NCBI RefSeq assembly: GCF_000013045.1
Contig: NC_007677.1
Coordinates: forward strand, 3,392,001 to 3,456,000
DNA length: 64,000 nt
Reading direction: 5' to 3'
Source: Salinibacter ruber DSM 13855
GTDB taxonomy: Bacteria > Bacteroidota > Rhodothermia > Rhodothermales > Salinibacteraceae
The notes beneath the pieces were generated by a model. That model was not told the DNA's origin, made no database searches, and was given only the letters and a program-made list of their open reading frames with translations. Within the stretch, counting starts at the first letter, position 1. Each line of letters begins with the position of its first letter. The translations under genes and the position numbers were made by a program. Positions 52,426-61,168 of the stretch are shown piece after piece.

Positions 52426-52974
52426 TCACTCGTCCGTGAAGACGATCGTGGTTTCAACCGTATCCTTTACGGCGGCGCCGTCGATTCGCCAGCTCAGCGC
52501 AGCCCGGGCCGCGTAGGCACCGGGCGAAATCGGGGCGGCATTGCTTGACGCGCGGGCCGCCTGAAGGTCGTATTGGCGCGTCCGCACGCCCGGCATCACC
52601 GAGATCTCCGTCTGAACCGCCGCGCAGACCCGCCCTGCTCCTTCGACGGGCACCGTTTCGTCGCCCTCGTATATTCCGAAGCGGTACATGCAGGCACTCC
52701 CAGAAATGACAGAAACGGGGTGCCCGGTGGGGTTTTCGGTCTGGAGTTGCATCCGGAACGAATCGCCGAGCGCGACGGTGTCGGGCGTCCGAAGTGTGAT
52801 CTGAAGCCCCGGCCCCACGACGGTGCTGTCGGCCGTCCGCAGGGGGTGGGGCTCGGAATTCGGAGGGGGCCCGTCAAGGCCAAACGCATCGCACCCGACG
52901 AGGAGCCCCAAGAGAAGCACTGCACCACAGATCGACGTTGCCTGCGAGGAGAGAAACGAGAACGTGTGCTGCAT
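52426..52974 (-). CDS. Hypothetical lipoprotein
   Basis: 182 residues from the ATG ending at 52974, which opens a lipoprotein signal (MQHTFSFLSSQATSICGAVLLLGLLVGC, lipobox LVGC). The mature part looks like one immunoglobulin-like beta sandwich: LQITLRTPDTVALGDSFRMQLQTENPTGHPVSV and a second half with APISPGAYAARAALSWRI. Two Cys (SACMYRF and RVCAAVQ) may form a disulfide. The family is not recognised. It follows the TetR gene on the same strand after a 338-bp gap containing a TetR-like palindrome, so it could be its target. Confidence 0.7.
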   Translation of the reverse strand: MQHTFSFLSSQATSICGAVLLLGLLVGCDAFGLDGPPPNSEPHPLRTADSTVVGPGLQITLRTPDTVALGDSFRMQLQTENPTGHPVSVISGSACMYRFGIYEGDETVPVEGAGRVCAAVQTEISVMPGVRTRQYDLQAARASSNAAPISPGAYAARAALSWRIDGAAVKDTVETTIVFTDE

Positions 52975-53312
52975 CGGATAGAATACGAAGTCAGGATGAG
53001 TAGAATGCGTCCATCCGAGGTACACGTCTCTGGACTGCAGAACCCAACCCCACCTCCTCCTCGACTCTTGACACACTGTCATTTCAAACCATAGACCCGG
53101 TCCTCCAGAGCTTCCCGCCCGGTGCCTGTCTCCACGGCAACCACTCCCGCAGGCCCCGAATCAACGATTCGCCAAACGTTGCGACGTTGATTGACGGTGT
53201 GGACAACGGCCAACCGTGCGCGCTCAAATCATTCCCTGTGCTTCCCTCCGCCCGTATCGAATTGACCCCAGAGACGTGACGATGCATCGGGTATGCTCTG
53301 TTTTACACTTCG
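52975..53312. promoter_or_regulatory. Upstream region of the hypothetical lipoprotein
   Basis: A 338-bp gap without a gene. At 53069-53081 is the palindrome TGACA-CAC-TGTCA, and a related site, TGACG-AAG-TGTAA on the minus strand, lies at 53304-53316. They resemble sites near the start of the adjacent TetR gene and are candidate operators. Confidence 0.4.
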
Positions 53313-53960
53313 TCAAGAGCCGTCTTGATCGGCGAGGGCCCGGCCGAGGAAGTCAAGCCCGTTGTTGACGAGAGAGCCGGGATCCAGGTTGTATCGTTTT
53401 TCGAGGCCGCTCCCCTTGTTGGCAGCAAGCTGGATAAGCCCATGCGTGGCCCCCCAGAGCGTCACGGCCGTCTGCCGCGGGTCAAGGTCCTGGCGGATCG
53501 AGCCATCGTCAATGCCGGCCCGGATGGCGGTGCTTATGACCTGCAGCCCCCGATCCGCCTCGGCCAGGCACCGGCGCACCCGCTCGGAGGACTCGTCAGG
53601 GTCGGCGGCACGGGACTCAAACTGGGCGACGAGCCGGAAGAGGGTCGGCTTTTCTCGGGAAAACCGGACGTACGCGTCGCCAACCGCTCGAATCTGGGCC
53701 CGTCCCGTGTCGTGTTGCTGCGCGGCCGCCTCGAATCGTTCCCGCATTGCCCGGAAGCCCCGGTGCGTGACTGCGAGCACGATGTCGGCCATGTTTTCGA
53801 AGTACACGTAGAGCAGACTTCGGCTTACCTCCGCCTCGTCGGCGATGTCGGCCATTGTCATTGCGTCACGGCCCTTCTCGTCGAGAACGGTTTCCGCGGC
53901 GTCAACGATGGTGCGGCGGCGCTGGCGTTTTTCTTCGCGCTGTCGGTCATCAACGGACAT
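53313..53960 (-). CDS. TetR-family transcriptional regulator
   Basis: 215 residues from the ATG ending at 53960 (MSVDDRQREEKRQRRRTIVDAAETVLDEKG). The DNA-binding part reads TMADIADEAEVSRSLLYVYFENMADIVLAV, the TetR_N helix-turn-helix. The C-terminal part, with FSREKPTLFRLVAQFESRA, resembles the TetR_C group that senses fatty acids or drugs. The 825-bp region upstream and the lipoprotein gene downstream carry similar inverted repeats, so both are likely targets. An in-frame start 14 codons earlier is possible but has less support. Confidence 0.88.
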   Translation of the reverse strand: MSVDDRQREEKRQRRRTIVDAAETVLDEKGRDAMTMADIADEAEVSRSLLYVYFENMADIVLAVTHRGFRAMRERFEAAAQQHDTGRAQIRAVGDAYVRFSREKPTLFRLVAQFESRAADPDESSERVRRCLAEADRGLQVISTAIRAGIDDGSIRQDLDPRQTAVTLWGATHGLIQLAANKGSGLEKRYNLDPGSLVNNGLDFLGRALADQDGS

Positions 53961-54784
53961 GGGAAGGGGGATGGCAGTGAACATGGTGCGCTGGAACTGC
54001 ACAACACGCCGTCAACGTGAAGATGTTCTGACGCGTCGGCCCGGACCGGACGCCCTCCCCCCTCGCCTTAACACTCCGACACGCCCTCCGAATGGGCTTG
54101 AAAGGGCAATTCAGCCCTCCTCCCAAGGCCGCCCTACACGCATGACAGTTCGTCAATCGACCTTCGGACGGTCCCTCAGTCGCAATAATCAGAGAAGCCC
54201 GTGCCCGAATCGGGGTCCCACGTTGAAGACGACGCCCCTACGCCTCCACACGCCCCCGAACACGCAGGCGGTTTGACGAAACGTGTTGGGGACCGACGTC
54301 CCCTCCTCGCCGCACGCGTTCCGACCATTCTCTAGGCGGCCACGCCCCGCCCACGTTTTGACAATTCGTGAAAACAGCCTCTTCTGATACATTGTCAAAA
54401 AAGGACCTGCATCACACACCGTTCATCTTATTCGCCACCACGACGGCCGGGGGAGGTTCATTGGTCGGGGACGACCGCCCGTGGTGGATCCCGGGACCGG
54501 TCGAGGGCCGGCGTGGGCCCTGGGCAGCAATCTCGGGGCGAGGGGGGGGGCGCTGGCGGGAGTCCGCGTGCGGGCTCGATGAGCGGGAGGCAACGGCAAG
54601 GCCCCATCAGAATCTCGGGGACAGTTTTCCAAGAGCGTACTCGCCCCCACCGGGGTCTCCGCCCGCCTCTGTCCCGCGTCCGGGCGAATGCCTCCCGAAA
54701 TCAGCGAGGGGACCGAACATGAAGGAGGCCGACCGGTCCAATTCGCAGCATTTCGTCGTTTTCCTGTTCACTTCGTTCTCCTCT
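53961..54784. promoter_or_regulatory. 824-bp intergenic region with repeated operator-like sites
   Basis: No convincing coding sequence is seen. It holds several sites of the form TGACR-N3-CGTSA: TGACAGTTCGTCA at 54143-54155, TGACGAAACGTGT near 54271-54283 and TGACAATTCGTGA at 54359-54371. A 10-bp perfect inverted repeat, TTTTGACAAT (54356-54365) and ATTGTCAAAA (54391-54400), is separated by 25 bp. The 3' part (54440-54780) is very G-rich and leads to the cysteine-synthase-like gene. It could be a long 5' UTR. Confidence 0.45.
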
Positions 54785-55768
54785 ATGCCGACCGACGCGA
54801 CCCTCCGCTCCGCACAGCCCGACACCCTACCGTCGTCTCCATTTCCCACCGACGATCCCATCTTGGGCCAGATCGGCGGCACGCCCATGCTCCCCTATCC
54901 CGGGGCGGAGGACGGGCGACTGCTCTGCAAGATGGAGTCGGCGAACCCGACCCGTTCGATGAAGGACCGGATCGCCATGGGCATCCTGACGGAGGCCCTG
55001 CAGAATGGGGAGTACGACCGGGTCGTGGAGGCCAGCTCCGGCAACACGGCCGGCGCCGTGGCCCTCGTTGCGAACCGGCTGGGGGTTCCCTGCACGCTGA
55101 CGTGTCCGGAAGGGACGAGCCCGCACAAGATCGGCTACATGAAGGCATTCGGCGCGGAGGTGCGAACGTGTCCCGACGTGGACTCGGACCATCCCGACCA
55201 CTACCGGGCGGTCGCTCAGCGCATCGCCGAGGACACCGGGGCGTTTTTGGTGGACCAGTATCACAATCAGTCCAATCCGGGGGTCCACTACCAGTGGACG
55301 GGGCCCGAAATTTGGGCACAGGCCGGCGCCGATATGACCCACCTCGTCAGCGCGATGGGCACGGGCGGACTCGTCAGTGGCACGGCCCGGCACGTCAAGG
55401 AACAGGCCGCGGACGCGGGACGAGACGTAACCGTCGTGGGGGTCGATGCCGAGCACTCCAACATTTCTACCTCGTTTTACGGCGCCGACGCGGTTCCCTA
55501 CGACACCTGCGTGGAGGGGCTGGGCAAAGGGGGGGAGCTTCCCACCATGTGGTTCGATCACGTCGACGAGATGCGCGACGTGGCCGACGAAGAGGCGTTC
55601 CGACAGGCCCGCGAGGCCGCTCAGACCCACGGGATGCCCGTTGGGCCAAGCGCCGGGGCCGCCCTTTCCGTCGCCCGGGACATTCACGCCGAGCAGCCGG
55701 ACGCGACGGTCGTCATGATCGTCTGTGACGGCGGCGAGCAGTACTTCGACACGCTGTTCGACGTGTAG
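54785..55768 (+). CDS. Cysteine synthase/cystathionine beta-synthase-family PLP enzyme
   Basis: 327 residues from the ATG at 54785 (MPTDATLRSAQPDTLPSS). The PLP Lys is in NPTRSMKDRIAMGI, the substrate loop in EASSGNTAGAVALVANRLG, and the phosphate loop in VSAMGTGGLVSGTARHVK. PVGPSAGAALSVARDI and IVCDGGEQYFDTLF close the protein. These are type-II fold O-acetylserine sulfhydrylase motifs with TA in place of the usual TG after SGN. Substrate choice (O-acetylserine, O-phosphoserine or another) is not decided. A 139-codon in-frame extension upstream has low-complexity composition and is rejected. Confidence 0.9.
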   Translation: MPTDATLRSAQPDTLPSSPFPTDDPILGQIGGTPMLPYPGAEDGRLLCKMESANPTRSMKDRIAMGILTEALQNGEYDRVVEASSGNTAGAVALVANRLGVPCTLTCPEGTSPHKIGYMKAFGAEVRTCPDVDSDHPDHYRAVAQRIAEDTGAFLVDQYHNQSNPGVHYQWTGPEIWAQAGADMTHLVSAMGTGGLVSGTARHVKEQAADAGRDVTVVGVDAEHSNISTSFYGADAVPYDTCVEGLGKGGELPTMWFDHVDEMRDVADEEAFRQAREAAQTHGMPVGPSAGAALSVARDIHAEQPDATVVMIVCDGGEQYFDTLFDV

Positions 55769-55953
55769 TCGTCCACTTCTGGACCCGGGCGACGTGCGAT
55801 GAATCTGTAGGAGGGGGGCGGGACGGGGCAGGGTGGTGAGCTGCCCTAGCCCCCGAATCCACTGCGCACCCCCGTGGAGGAGCCCCCTCCTTGAAAGAGG
55901 ACTACGGGCGCCCCACGGGCACGTCGGCGCGGCACAGACCGAAGCCACGGGGG

Positions 55954-56643
55954 CTATTCCGTGTCTGTCTGCTCGCGCGTTCCCTGCTCCACCCACTGCA
56001 CGGCGTGCCGCAACAGGTCCTCCACGGTCTCGTGGCCGAGTTTTTCCTTCGCACGCCGCCGGTATGTCTCAATCGTCTTCCGGTTCAGGTCGAGCTGGTC
56101 GGCAATCTGGCGCACGCTGTGTCCCTCCCCGATTTTTCGGAAGACAGTCAGCTCGCGATCGGTGAGCTTTTCGAGCGGCGATGTCTCCGTGTCGCCGCTG
56201 CCGCGCACCAGCCGGCTCAGGATGCGGGACGAGACGTGCCGACTCAGAAACACCTGCCCTTCACTGACGAGCTCGATGGCCCGCATCACCTCCTCGGTGG
56301 GCTTCGTCTTCATGACGTACCCGGAGGCCCCCGCCTCGACGGCGCGCTCCGCATACAGGTCCTCGTTGTACTTCGAGAAGACGAGAATGCGGACCTCCGG
56401 CACCGTGGACCGAATTTCCTGGATGAGCGTCAGGCCGTCGGCGTCGCCCAGTGAGATTTCGACCACCACCACGTCGGGGTCGTGCTGCTCGACGAGGGCG
56501 AGGGCATCCTCCGAATTCGCGGATTCCGCTTCCAACTCCATCTCTGGACGGCCCTCAATCCGGGACCGCAGAACCTCCCGGATGGCCGGATGCTTGTCGA
56601 CGACGACAATCTGCGTCTTATCGCGAACCGCTTCGGAGCTCAT
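55954..56643 (-). CDS. LuxR-type response regulator with Glu at the phosphorylation site
   Basis: 229 residues: receiver domain (about 10-125) and LuxR helix-turn-helix (about 155-215, LTDRELTVFRKIGEGHSVRQIADQLDLNRKTIETYRRRAKEKL). The receiver keeps the Ser/Thr (Ser90) and Lys112, but the phospho-acceptor is Glu62 in DVVVVEISLGDADG, where Asp is usual, and the acidic pair is Asp16-Lys17. Phosphorylation is therefore unlikely, and Glu may mimic an activated state. Its paralog at 57275-58036 has the canonical Asp. It would bind DNA constitutively or be controlled by other means. The long gap upstream contains its promoter. Confidence 0.92.
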   Translation of the reverse strand: MSSEAVRDKTQIVVVDKHPAIREVLRSRIEGRPEMELEAESANSEDALALVEQHDPDVVVVEISLGDADGLTLIQEIRSTVPEVRILVFSKYNEDLYAERAVEAGASGYVMKTKPTEEVMRAIELVSEGQVFLSRHVSSRILSRLVRGSGDTETSPLEKLTDRELTVFRKIGEGHSVRQIADQLDLNRKTIETYRRRAKEKLGHETVEDLLRHAVQWVEQGTREQTDTE

Positions 56644-57274
56644 TCGCCTAGAATTGAGATGGCTGGTGGTGTGGAGATCTCAGATTGGGACCGACGCCTC
56701 AGTGGCATCGTCCCGAGTGACCGCGAGAGCAGGCAGCGCCGAATGGCCCGCACGCAGGATCGGTGAGCGACGGGATGTCCGTCGACGCCGCTCCGCCTCG
56801 CGTGCATTTTCTTGACACAACCTGTTCACGTCTTGCCCGCGCCGCGCGGTCTCGCCCAAACGGACCTGCACGGGCCTTGTGGAAGGACGACTGGCTCGCC
56901 TGGTGGGGCCCAGAATGTTTTTTCTTTGGCACGCAAAGAAGGCGGGTCATCGTCTCGTGAACGCCACCGTTCATCCAACGGCGTCACCTTTGCCAAAAGA
57001 CCGTGCCAAAATTTGCGGTCCGGTGCGCTTTCAGGACGATACACCGAACACACTCTTTAATCACAGAGACGCGCGCTTCGGCAGCCTACCACATCAGCGC
57101 ATGCACACGGTGGGGAAACGGATCATATTTACGTAATCTGGCAGAGCACTATTTTTCGATTTGACGCACCACTCCTGTCGCCTTGGTGAAGTGGCGATCG
57201 CAGAAAATCGGCTTCAGAGTTGCCCTGCCGGCTTCTCTTCAGCAGCCCCCGCCCGCCCAATCGGGGCCCCGAAC
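56644..57274. promoter_or_regulatory. 631-bp gap between two response-regulator genes
   Basis: No frame with coding pattern was found on either strand. It is AT-richer than the genes and contains the promoter of the Glu62 regulator. No recognisable repeats, terminators or RNA motif were found. Confidence 0.4.
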
Positions 57275-58036
57275 CTATTCATCGGTGTTCTCCTCCTCGC
57301 CTTCGCCCGAAGCCTTCCCGTCGGCCGATACCTCGGCGTCCCCATCGGGCATTCCCGAGACCTTTTTGCCAGCCCCCGGCGCGGACGCCCACTGCACCGC
57401 AAACTGGAGCAGCTTCGACACGGAGTCAAACCCCAACTTTTCCTTCGCCCGCCGCCGGTACGTCTCTACGGTCTTCCGCGCCAGGTTCAGCCGGTCTTGG
57501 ATTTCTTCGATGCTGCACCCCTCCCCGAGCATCTGAAAGACGGCCAGCTCCCGGTCGGTAAACTCCTCGATGGGGAAGCTCGGCTCGGAGGACTCCCCAC
57601 GGGCAACCTTGTTCAGGATCTGTGAGGCCATCTCTCGGCTCAGGAAGACCTCCCCCCCGTCCACCACTCGGATCGCCTCGATGAGATCTTCGGTGGGCTG
57701 GTCTTTCATCAGATAGCCGGACGCCCCCGCCTGGATGGCCCGCTCCGCGTAGACCATCTCGTCGTACATCGAATACACCACGACCTGCACCTCCGGACAC
57801 TGCGACTGGAGGTTTTGCACGAGGTCCAACCCATGGGCGTCCTCCAGGGAGATGTCAACGACGGCGGTATCCGGCTCCATGTCTTCGATCTTTCGGAACG
57901 CCTCGTCCGAGGATGTTGCCATTCCGCACACCTCCACGTCGAGGGTGTCGTCGATGCGATTGCGAATCGCCTCCAAAATCGCCGGGTGGTCGTCGACGAG
58001 AAAAGTCCGAATGTGGGTGGTAGACTGATCCGGCAT
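57275..58036 (-). CDS. LuxR-type response regulator (canonical receiver)
   Basis: 253 residues from the ATG ending at 58036 (MPDQSTTHIRTFLVDDHPAIL). The receiver has the acidic pair Asp15-Asp16, phospho-acceptor Asp61 in DTAVVDISLEDAHG, and Lys111. The LuxR domain reads FTDRELAVFQMLGEGCSIEEIQDRLNLARKTVETYRRRAKEKL. A 40-residue acidic tail (GDAEVSADGKASGEGEEEN) follows. It is close in sequence to the neighbouring regulator, so one arose by duplication. The histidine kinase gene lies 157 bp upstream on the same strand, so this is the likely partner. Confidence 0.93.
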   Translation of the reverse strand: MPDQSTTHIRTFLVDDHPAILEAIRNRIDDTLDVEVCGMATSSDEAFRKIEDMEPDTAVVDISLEDAHGLDLVQNLQSQCPEVQVVVYSMYDEMVYAERAIQAGASGYLMKDQPTEDLIEAIRVVDGGEVFLSREMASQILNKVARGESSEPSFPIEEFTDRELAVFQMLGEGCSIEEIQDRLNLARKTVETYRRRAKEKLGFDSVSKLLQFAVQWASAPGAGKKVSGMPDGDAEVSADGKASGEGEEENTDE

Positions 58037-58193
58037 GTGGATCGCGGAGACAATGAAAGAGACAACGCGGACAGAATACGAGCGCCCGGCCTTCGCGACT
58101 ACGGACAAGAGTTGTACGTTTTCCTAAATGTATACATGGGCGCGCACGGCTACAACCCTGATGTGGAAAGGCGCCGGGCACGCCACCGCCCCC

Positions 58194-58895
58194 CTACTGA
58201 TGATTTGCGGATACGGACGCCGCCGGGAGGATGAGGGTGAAAATGCTCCCCCTTCCCTTCTCCGTTTCGACGTCCACCTCTCCGTCGTGACGACTGATGA
58301 TCTCGCTCACGAGGTAGAGCCCCAACCCCAGCGACACCTCTCCGTCTGTGGGCTGCTGCCCGAGGCGCTGGAATGGCTTAAACAGCCGATCCAGGTCGTC
58401 CTCGCTGAGGCCGGGCCCGCTGTCGGACACAGAAAAGCGCACCTCCGCCTCGGTCTTCTGGACCTGCACATCGACCGTCTCGCCGCGGGGCGAGTACTTG
58501 AGGGCGTTGTTCACAATGTTCTTCATGGCCTCCAGGAGGCGCACCTCGTCCCCAACCACCATGGCCTCGTCGGCAAACTCGGCCCGTCGCAGCGTCTGGT
58601 CCTTGTACTCGGCGTGGGGCTGGAAGCTCTCGACCACCCGCTCGGCCAGGGCCGACACGTCAACCGGGGCGAAGGAGAAGTCGTCGGCAAGGACCGGCGG
58701 GGAGGAAAAGTCCAAATCCTCTAGATAACTGGACGCCTCCTTCGCCGACGTATGGATCAACTCAATCTTGCGTTTGGTATCGCTGGAAAAATCCTGGTCG
58801 TTCTCGAGCAGAATGTCGGACAGACGCTCGATGGCCAGGATGGGGTTCTTCAACTCATGCAGTACGGCGGAGAGCTGTCTCGAATCGTTGCTCAT
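58194..58895 (-). CDS. Soluble sensor histidine kinase
   Basis: 233 residues with no membrane segment and no sensor domain. The phospho-acceptor His13 is in VLHELKNPILAIE (HisKA), then the N box MKNIVNNALKYSPRG, G1 VSDSGPGLSEDDLDRLF and G2 SLGLGLYLVSEII of the ATPase domain. The short N-terminus means that signal input must come from another protein or from the cell interior. It precedes the canonical LuxR regulator gene; both probably form one phosphorelay. Confidence 0.92.
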   Translation of the reverse strand: MSNDSRQLSAVLHELKNPILAIERLSDILLENDQDFSSDTKRKIELIHTSAKEASSYLEDLDFSSPPVLADDFSFAPVDVSALAERVVESFQPHAEYKDQTLRRAEFADEAMVVGDEVRLLEAMKNIVNNALKYSPRGETVDVQVQKTEAEVRFSVSDSGPGLSEDDLDRLFKPFQRLGQQPTDGEVSLGLGLYLVSEIISRHDGEVDVETEKGRGSIFTLILPAASVSANHQ

Positions 58896-59403
58896 CGCAC
58901 TCCCTCAAGTTAGAAACCGTCAATGTCTACAGCCTGCGCGCGCCTTTCGCCGTGCCCCGAATGTCTCGATTCCGTCAACGGAACCGGCCAAACAACAATT
59001 GCGCGCTTCTGCTCGGCAGACAAGCGCCGGATGCCCGCCCACAATCAGACCTGAAAACAACGTGCCACAAATGCCCACCCGGGCCGATGTGATTGGTTCT
59101 CGTGTAAGCCCCCCCTCCGAGCCGACCGGCTTTCGGGGCTCCGCCCTCTTTCCCTTCCTGGATGGAACCTCAACGGGTCTTTGGATGCCTAGTGGCCACG
59201 ACGCGATGGGCTACACACGAACTTGTCGTAAAGTACCGTGTAAACTTTTCGATTTCAAGGTACGAGTTTTCGGATAACGCCTCCTTAATTCATCCGGAGC
59301 TCGGGCCCGTTGCCGGGACGTGAGGGCGTTCCTCGCCCCGAGCGGGCGGCCGTTGGGGCAAATCCTCCCCTTTCCCAGGGATGGACGAGAACTTTTTAAA
59401 CGC
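58896..59403. other. 508-bp gap between kinase and coaE
   Basis: No gene recognised. The region has the promoter of the kinase operon and the 3' end of the coaE transcript. Short GC-rich stems occur, but no U-tract terminator and no known RNA motif was found by eye. Confidence 0.35.
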
Positions 59404-60003
59404 TTATTGGCCGCCCGTGACGGCCCAGTACAGCTCTGCGCTTTTCCGACGCAGGTCGTTGAGCGTTCCGTCGTTTTCGAGCACGTGGTCGGCCCGCTCG
59501 CGGAGTTCCTCCTGAGAGAGTTGATGCTGCATGCGCGCCCGGACCTGCCCCGAAGACACGTCGTCGCGGGCCGTAACCCACGCAATGCGGTCGGCCTCCG
59601 GGGCCACCACCGCGGCCGTAATGTCGACGTGCTCGTCGCCGCCTGCCTCGAAGAGAAGCGCCGCCTCGTGGACGAGCAGGGACACCCCTTCGTCCGCCGC
59701 CCGCTCTTTTGCCGCCTCGAACGCGTCGAAGACGTGCGGGTGGACAATGCCGTTTAGCCGCTCCACACGCCCGGCCTCGCCGAATACCTGTTCGGCGAGG
59801 TACTCCCGGTTCAGGGTGTCGTCCTCGTGGTAGGCCGCGGCCCCGAAGGCCTCGACGATGGCGGCCCGCACGTCGGCATTCTCCTGCATGAGCCGCTTCG
59901 CCTCAAGGTCGGCGTAGAAGACGCGAGCCCCTTTTTCTTCCAGGAATCCGCAGACCGTCGTCTTTCCACTTCCAATGCCTCCTGTTACGCCCAGCGTGGT
60001 CAC
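59404..60003 (-). CDS. coaE: Dephospho-CoA kinase
   Basis: 199 residues from a GTG ending at 60003 (GTG-ACC-ACG-CTG, read MTTLGVTGGIGSGKTT). There is no in-frame ATG close by; the GTG start places the P-loop GGIGSGKTT properly at the N-terminus. Further marks are YADLEAKRLM, LNGIVHPHVFDAFE and ARDDVSSGQVRARMQHQLSQEEL, the last containing the Arg-rich lid and CoA site. It performs the final step of CoA synthesis, ATP-dependent 3'-phosphorylation of dephospho-CoA. It is followed by a gap and preceded by the HIT gene. Confidence 0.92.
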   Translation of the reverse strand: MTTLGVTGGIGSGKTTVCGFLEEKGARVFYADLEAKRLMQENADVRAAIVEAFGAAAYHEDDTLNREYLAEQVFGEAGRVERLNGIVHPHVFDAFEAAKERAADEGVSLLVHEAALLFEAGGDEHVDITAAVVAPEADRIAWVTARDDVSSGQVRARMQHQLSQEELRERADHVLENDGTLNDLRRKSAELYWAVTGGQ

Positions 60004-60099
60004 GGCGACGAAGCAGAAATGCAAAACAAAGACATTGCCCCCGGCGACAGACGGCCGCCCCCTACTCGCAACGTGTCCTCGCAACGTGTCGGCGCTCAA

Positions 60100-60444
60100 T
60101 CATCCCGGGGGCCAGCTCATGCGGCGCCCCCCGAGAAGATGGAGGTGGAGGTGCCACACCGACTGTCCGCCGTCGTCTCCACAGTTAATGACGGTACGGT
60201 AGCCGTCACGCAGCCCTTCCTCCTGGGCCAGTTCCCGGGCCACCACGAAGAGGTGGCCGACCAGGTCTTTGTCTTCCGTATCCAGGTCGTCGAGCGACGG
60301 GATCGGCTTTCGGGGCACGATGAGAATGTGGGTAGGCGCCTCCGGGTTGATGTCCCGGAAGGCCACGCACCGGTCGTCCTCGTGGAGGATGTCGGCGTCT
60401 TCTTCACCGTCGATGATGCGTTGGAAGATGGTCTTCTCGGACAT
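60100..60444 (-). CDS. HIT-family nucleotide-binding protein
   Basis: 114 residues from the ATG ending at 60444 (MSEKTIFQRIIDGEEDADILHEDDRCVAFRD). The catalytic triad motif is SVWHLHLHLLGGR (HxHxHxx), and PEAPTHILIVPRKPI is the conserved purine-binding strand. Hint-type proteins hydrolyse AMP-lysine and similar adenosine phosphoramidates. It lies 97 bp upstream of coaE on the same strand. A GTG- or ATG-based longer start adds 16 residues without pattern. Confidence 0.94.
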   Translation of the reverse strand: MSEKTIFQRIIDGEEDADILHEDDRCVAFRDINPEAPTHILIVPRKPIPSLDDLDTEDKDLVGHLFVVARELAQEEGLRDGYRTVINCGDDGGQSVWHLHLHLLGGRRMSWPPG

Positions 60445-60702
60445 GGGATCAGTCCACAGTCCGTGAGCGGAATCGAGCGGACGGTCCTGCATGTAGGGAC
60501 CGTGCCTTCACAATATAGATGCGGCGGACGAATCACAAGGGCCCTACCGGCCCGGAACGGCCCGTTTCACGACGCCTCCGATACATGTGCGAACAGACTG
60601 ACAACTATGTGGCCGTTTATTCCTGCTAAACAACATCGATCGGAGTGATCGGTACCTACGGGCATAGTAACTGCCTTCGGTTTCTTCGAGCGTCATTCTG
60701 CC

Positions 60703-61116
60703 ATGTCCACCGTTTACATCACCCGCAAGGTTCACTTCAACGCCGCCCATCGGCTCCACAACCCCAACAAGTCGGATGCGTGGAACGAGGACACCTACGG
60801 AAAGGATAACAACCCGAACTGGCACGGACACAACTACGAGCTGGAGGTGACGGTGGCCGGCGAGCCCGACCCCGAGACCGGGTACGTGGTGGACCTGGGT
60901 GTCCTGAAGGACATCCTCCACGACCGGGTGCTCGACAAGGTGGACCATAAGAACCTGAACCTGGAGGTCGATTTTATGGACGGGGTCATTCCGTCGAGCG
61001 AGAACTTTGCGATCGCCATCTGGAACGAAATCGAAGACGCACTGCCCAACGGGGAGCTCCACTGCGTACGACTGTACGAAACCCCTCGCAATTTCGTGGA
61101 ATACCGGGGCGAGTAG
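60703..61116 (+). CDS. 6-pyruvoyltetrahydropterin synthase/QueD-family protein lacking the catalytic Cys
   Basis: 137 residues. Zinc His residues are His16 in FNAAHRL and His41/His43 in [13 protein letters not shown]; CoA-independent active-site His/Glu part is [12 protein letters not shown] and [14 protein letters not shown]. In mammalian-type enzymes and many bacterial relatives the motif is CNNPNxHGH, with the Cys as catalytic base. Here the position is Asp35 ([10 protein letters not shown]). The reaction is therefore uncertain: 6-carboxytetrahydropterin or another pterin product is possible. It precedes folE by 52 bp and the two form a probable operon, so it likely acts on dihydroneopterin triphosphate. 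Confidence 0.88.
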   Translation: MSTVYITRKVHFNAAHRLHNPNKSDAWNEDTYGKDNNPNWHGHNYELEVTVAGEPDPETGYVVDLGVLKDILHDRVLDKVDHKNLNLEVDFMDGVIPSSENFAIAIWNEIEDALPNGELHCVRLYETPRNFVEYRGE

Positions 61117-61168
61117 CCGCTCCGGCCGTTCGCTTCCATACGCTGTCTCACCGCCCTCATCTTCTGTA

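Noticed and set aside
54368-54784. N-terminal extension of the cysteine-synthase-like gene
   Set aside because: Low-complexity Gly/Arg/Pro sequence, no homologous pattern, and the family starts near 54785.
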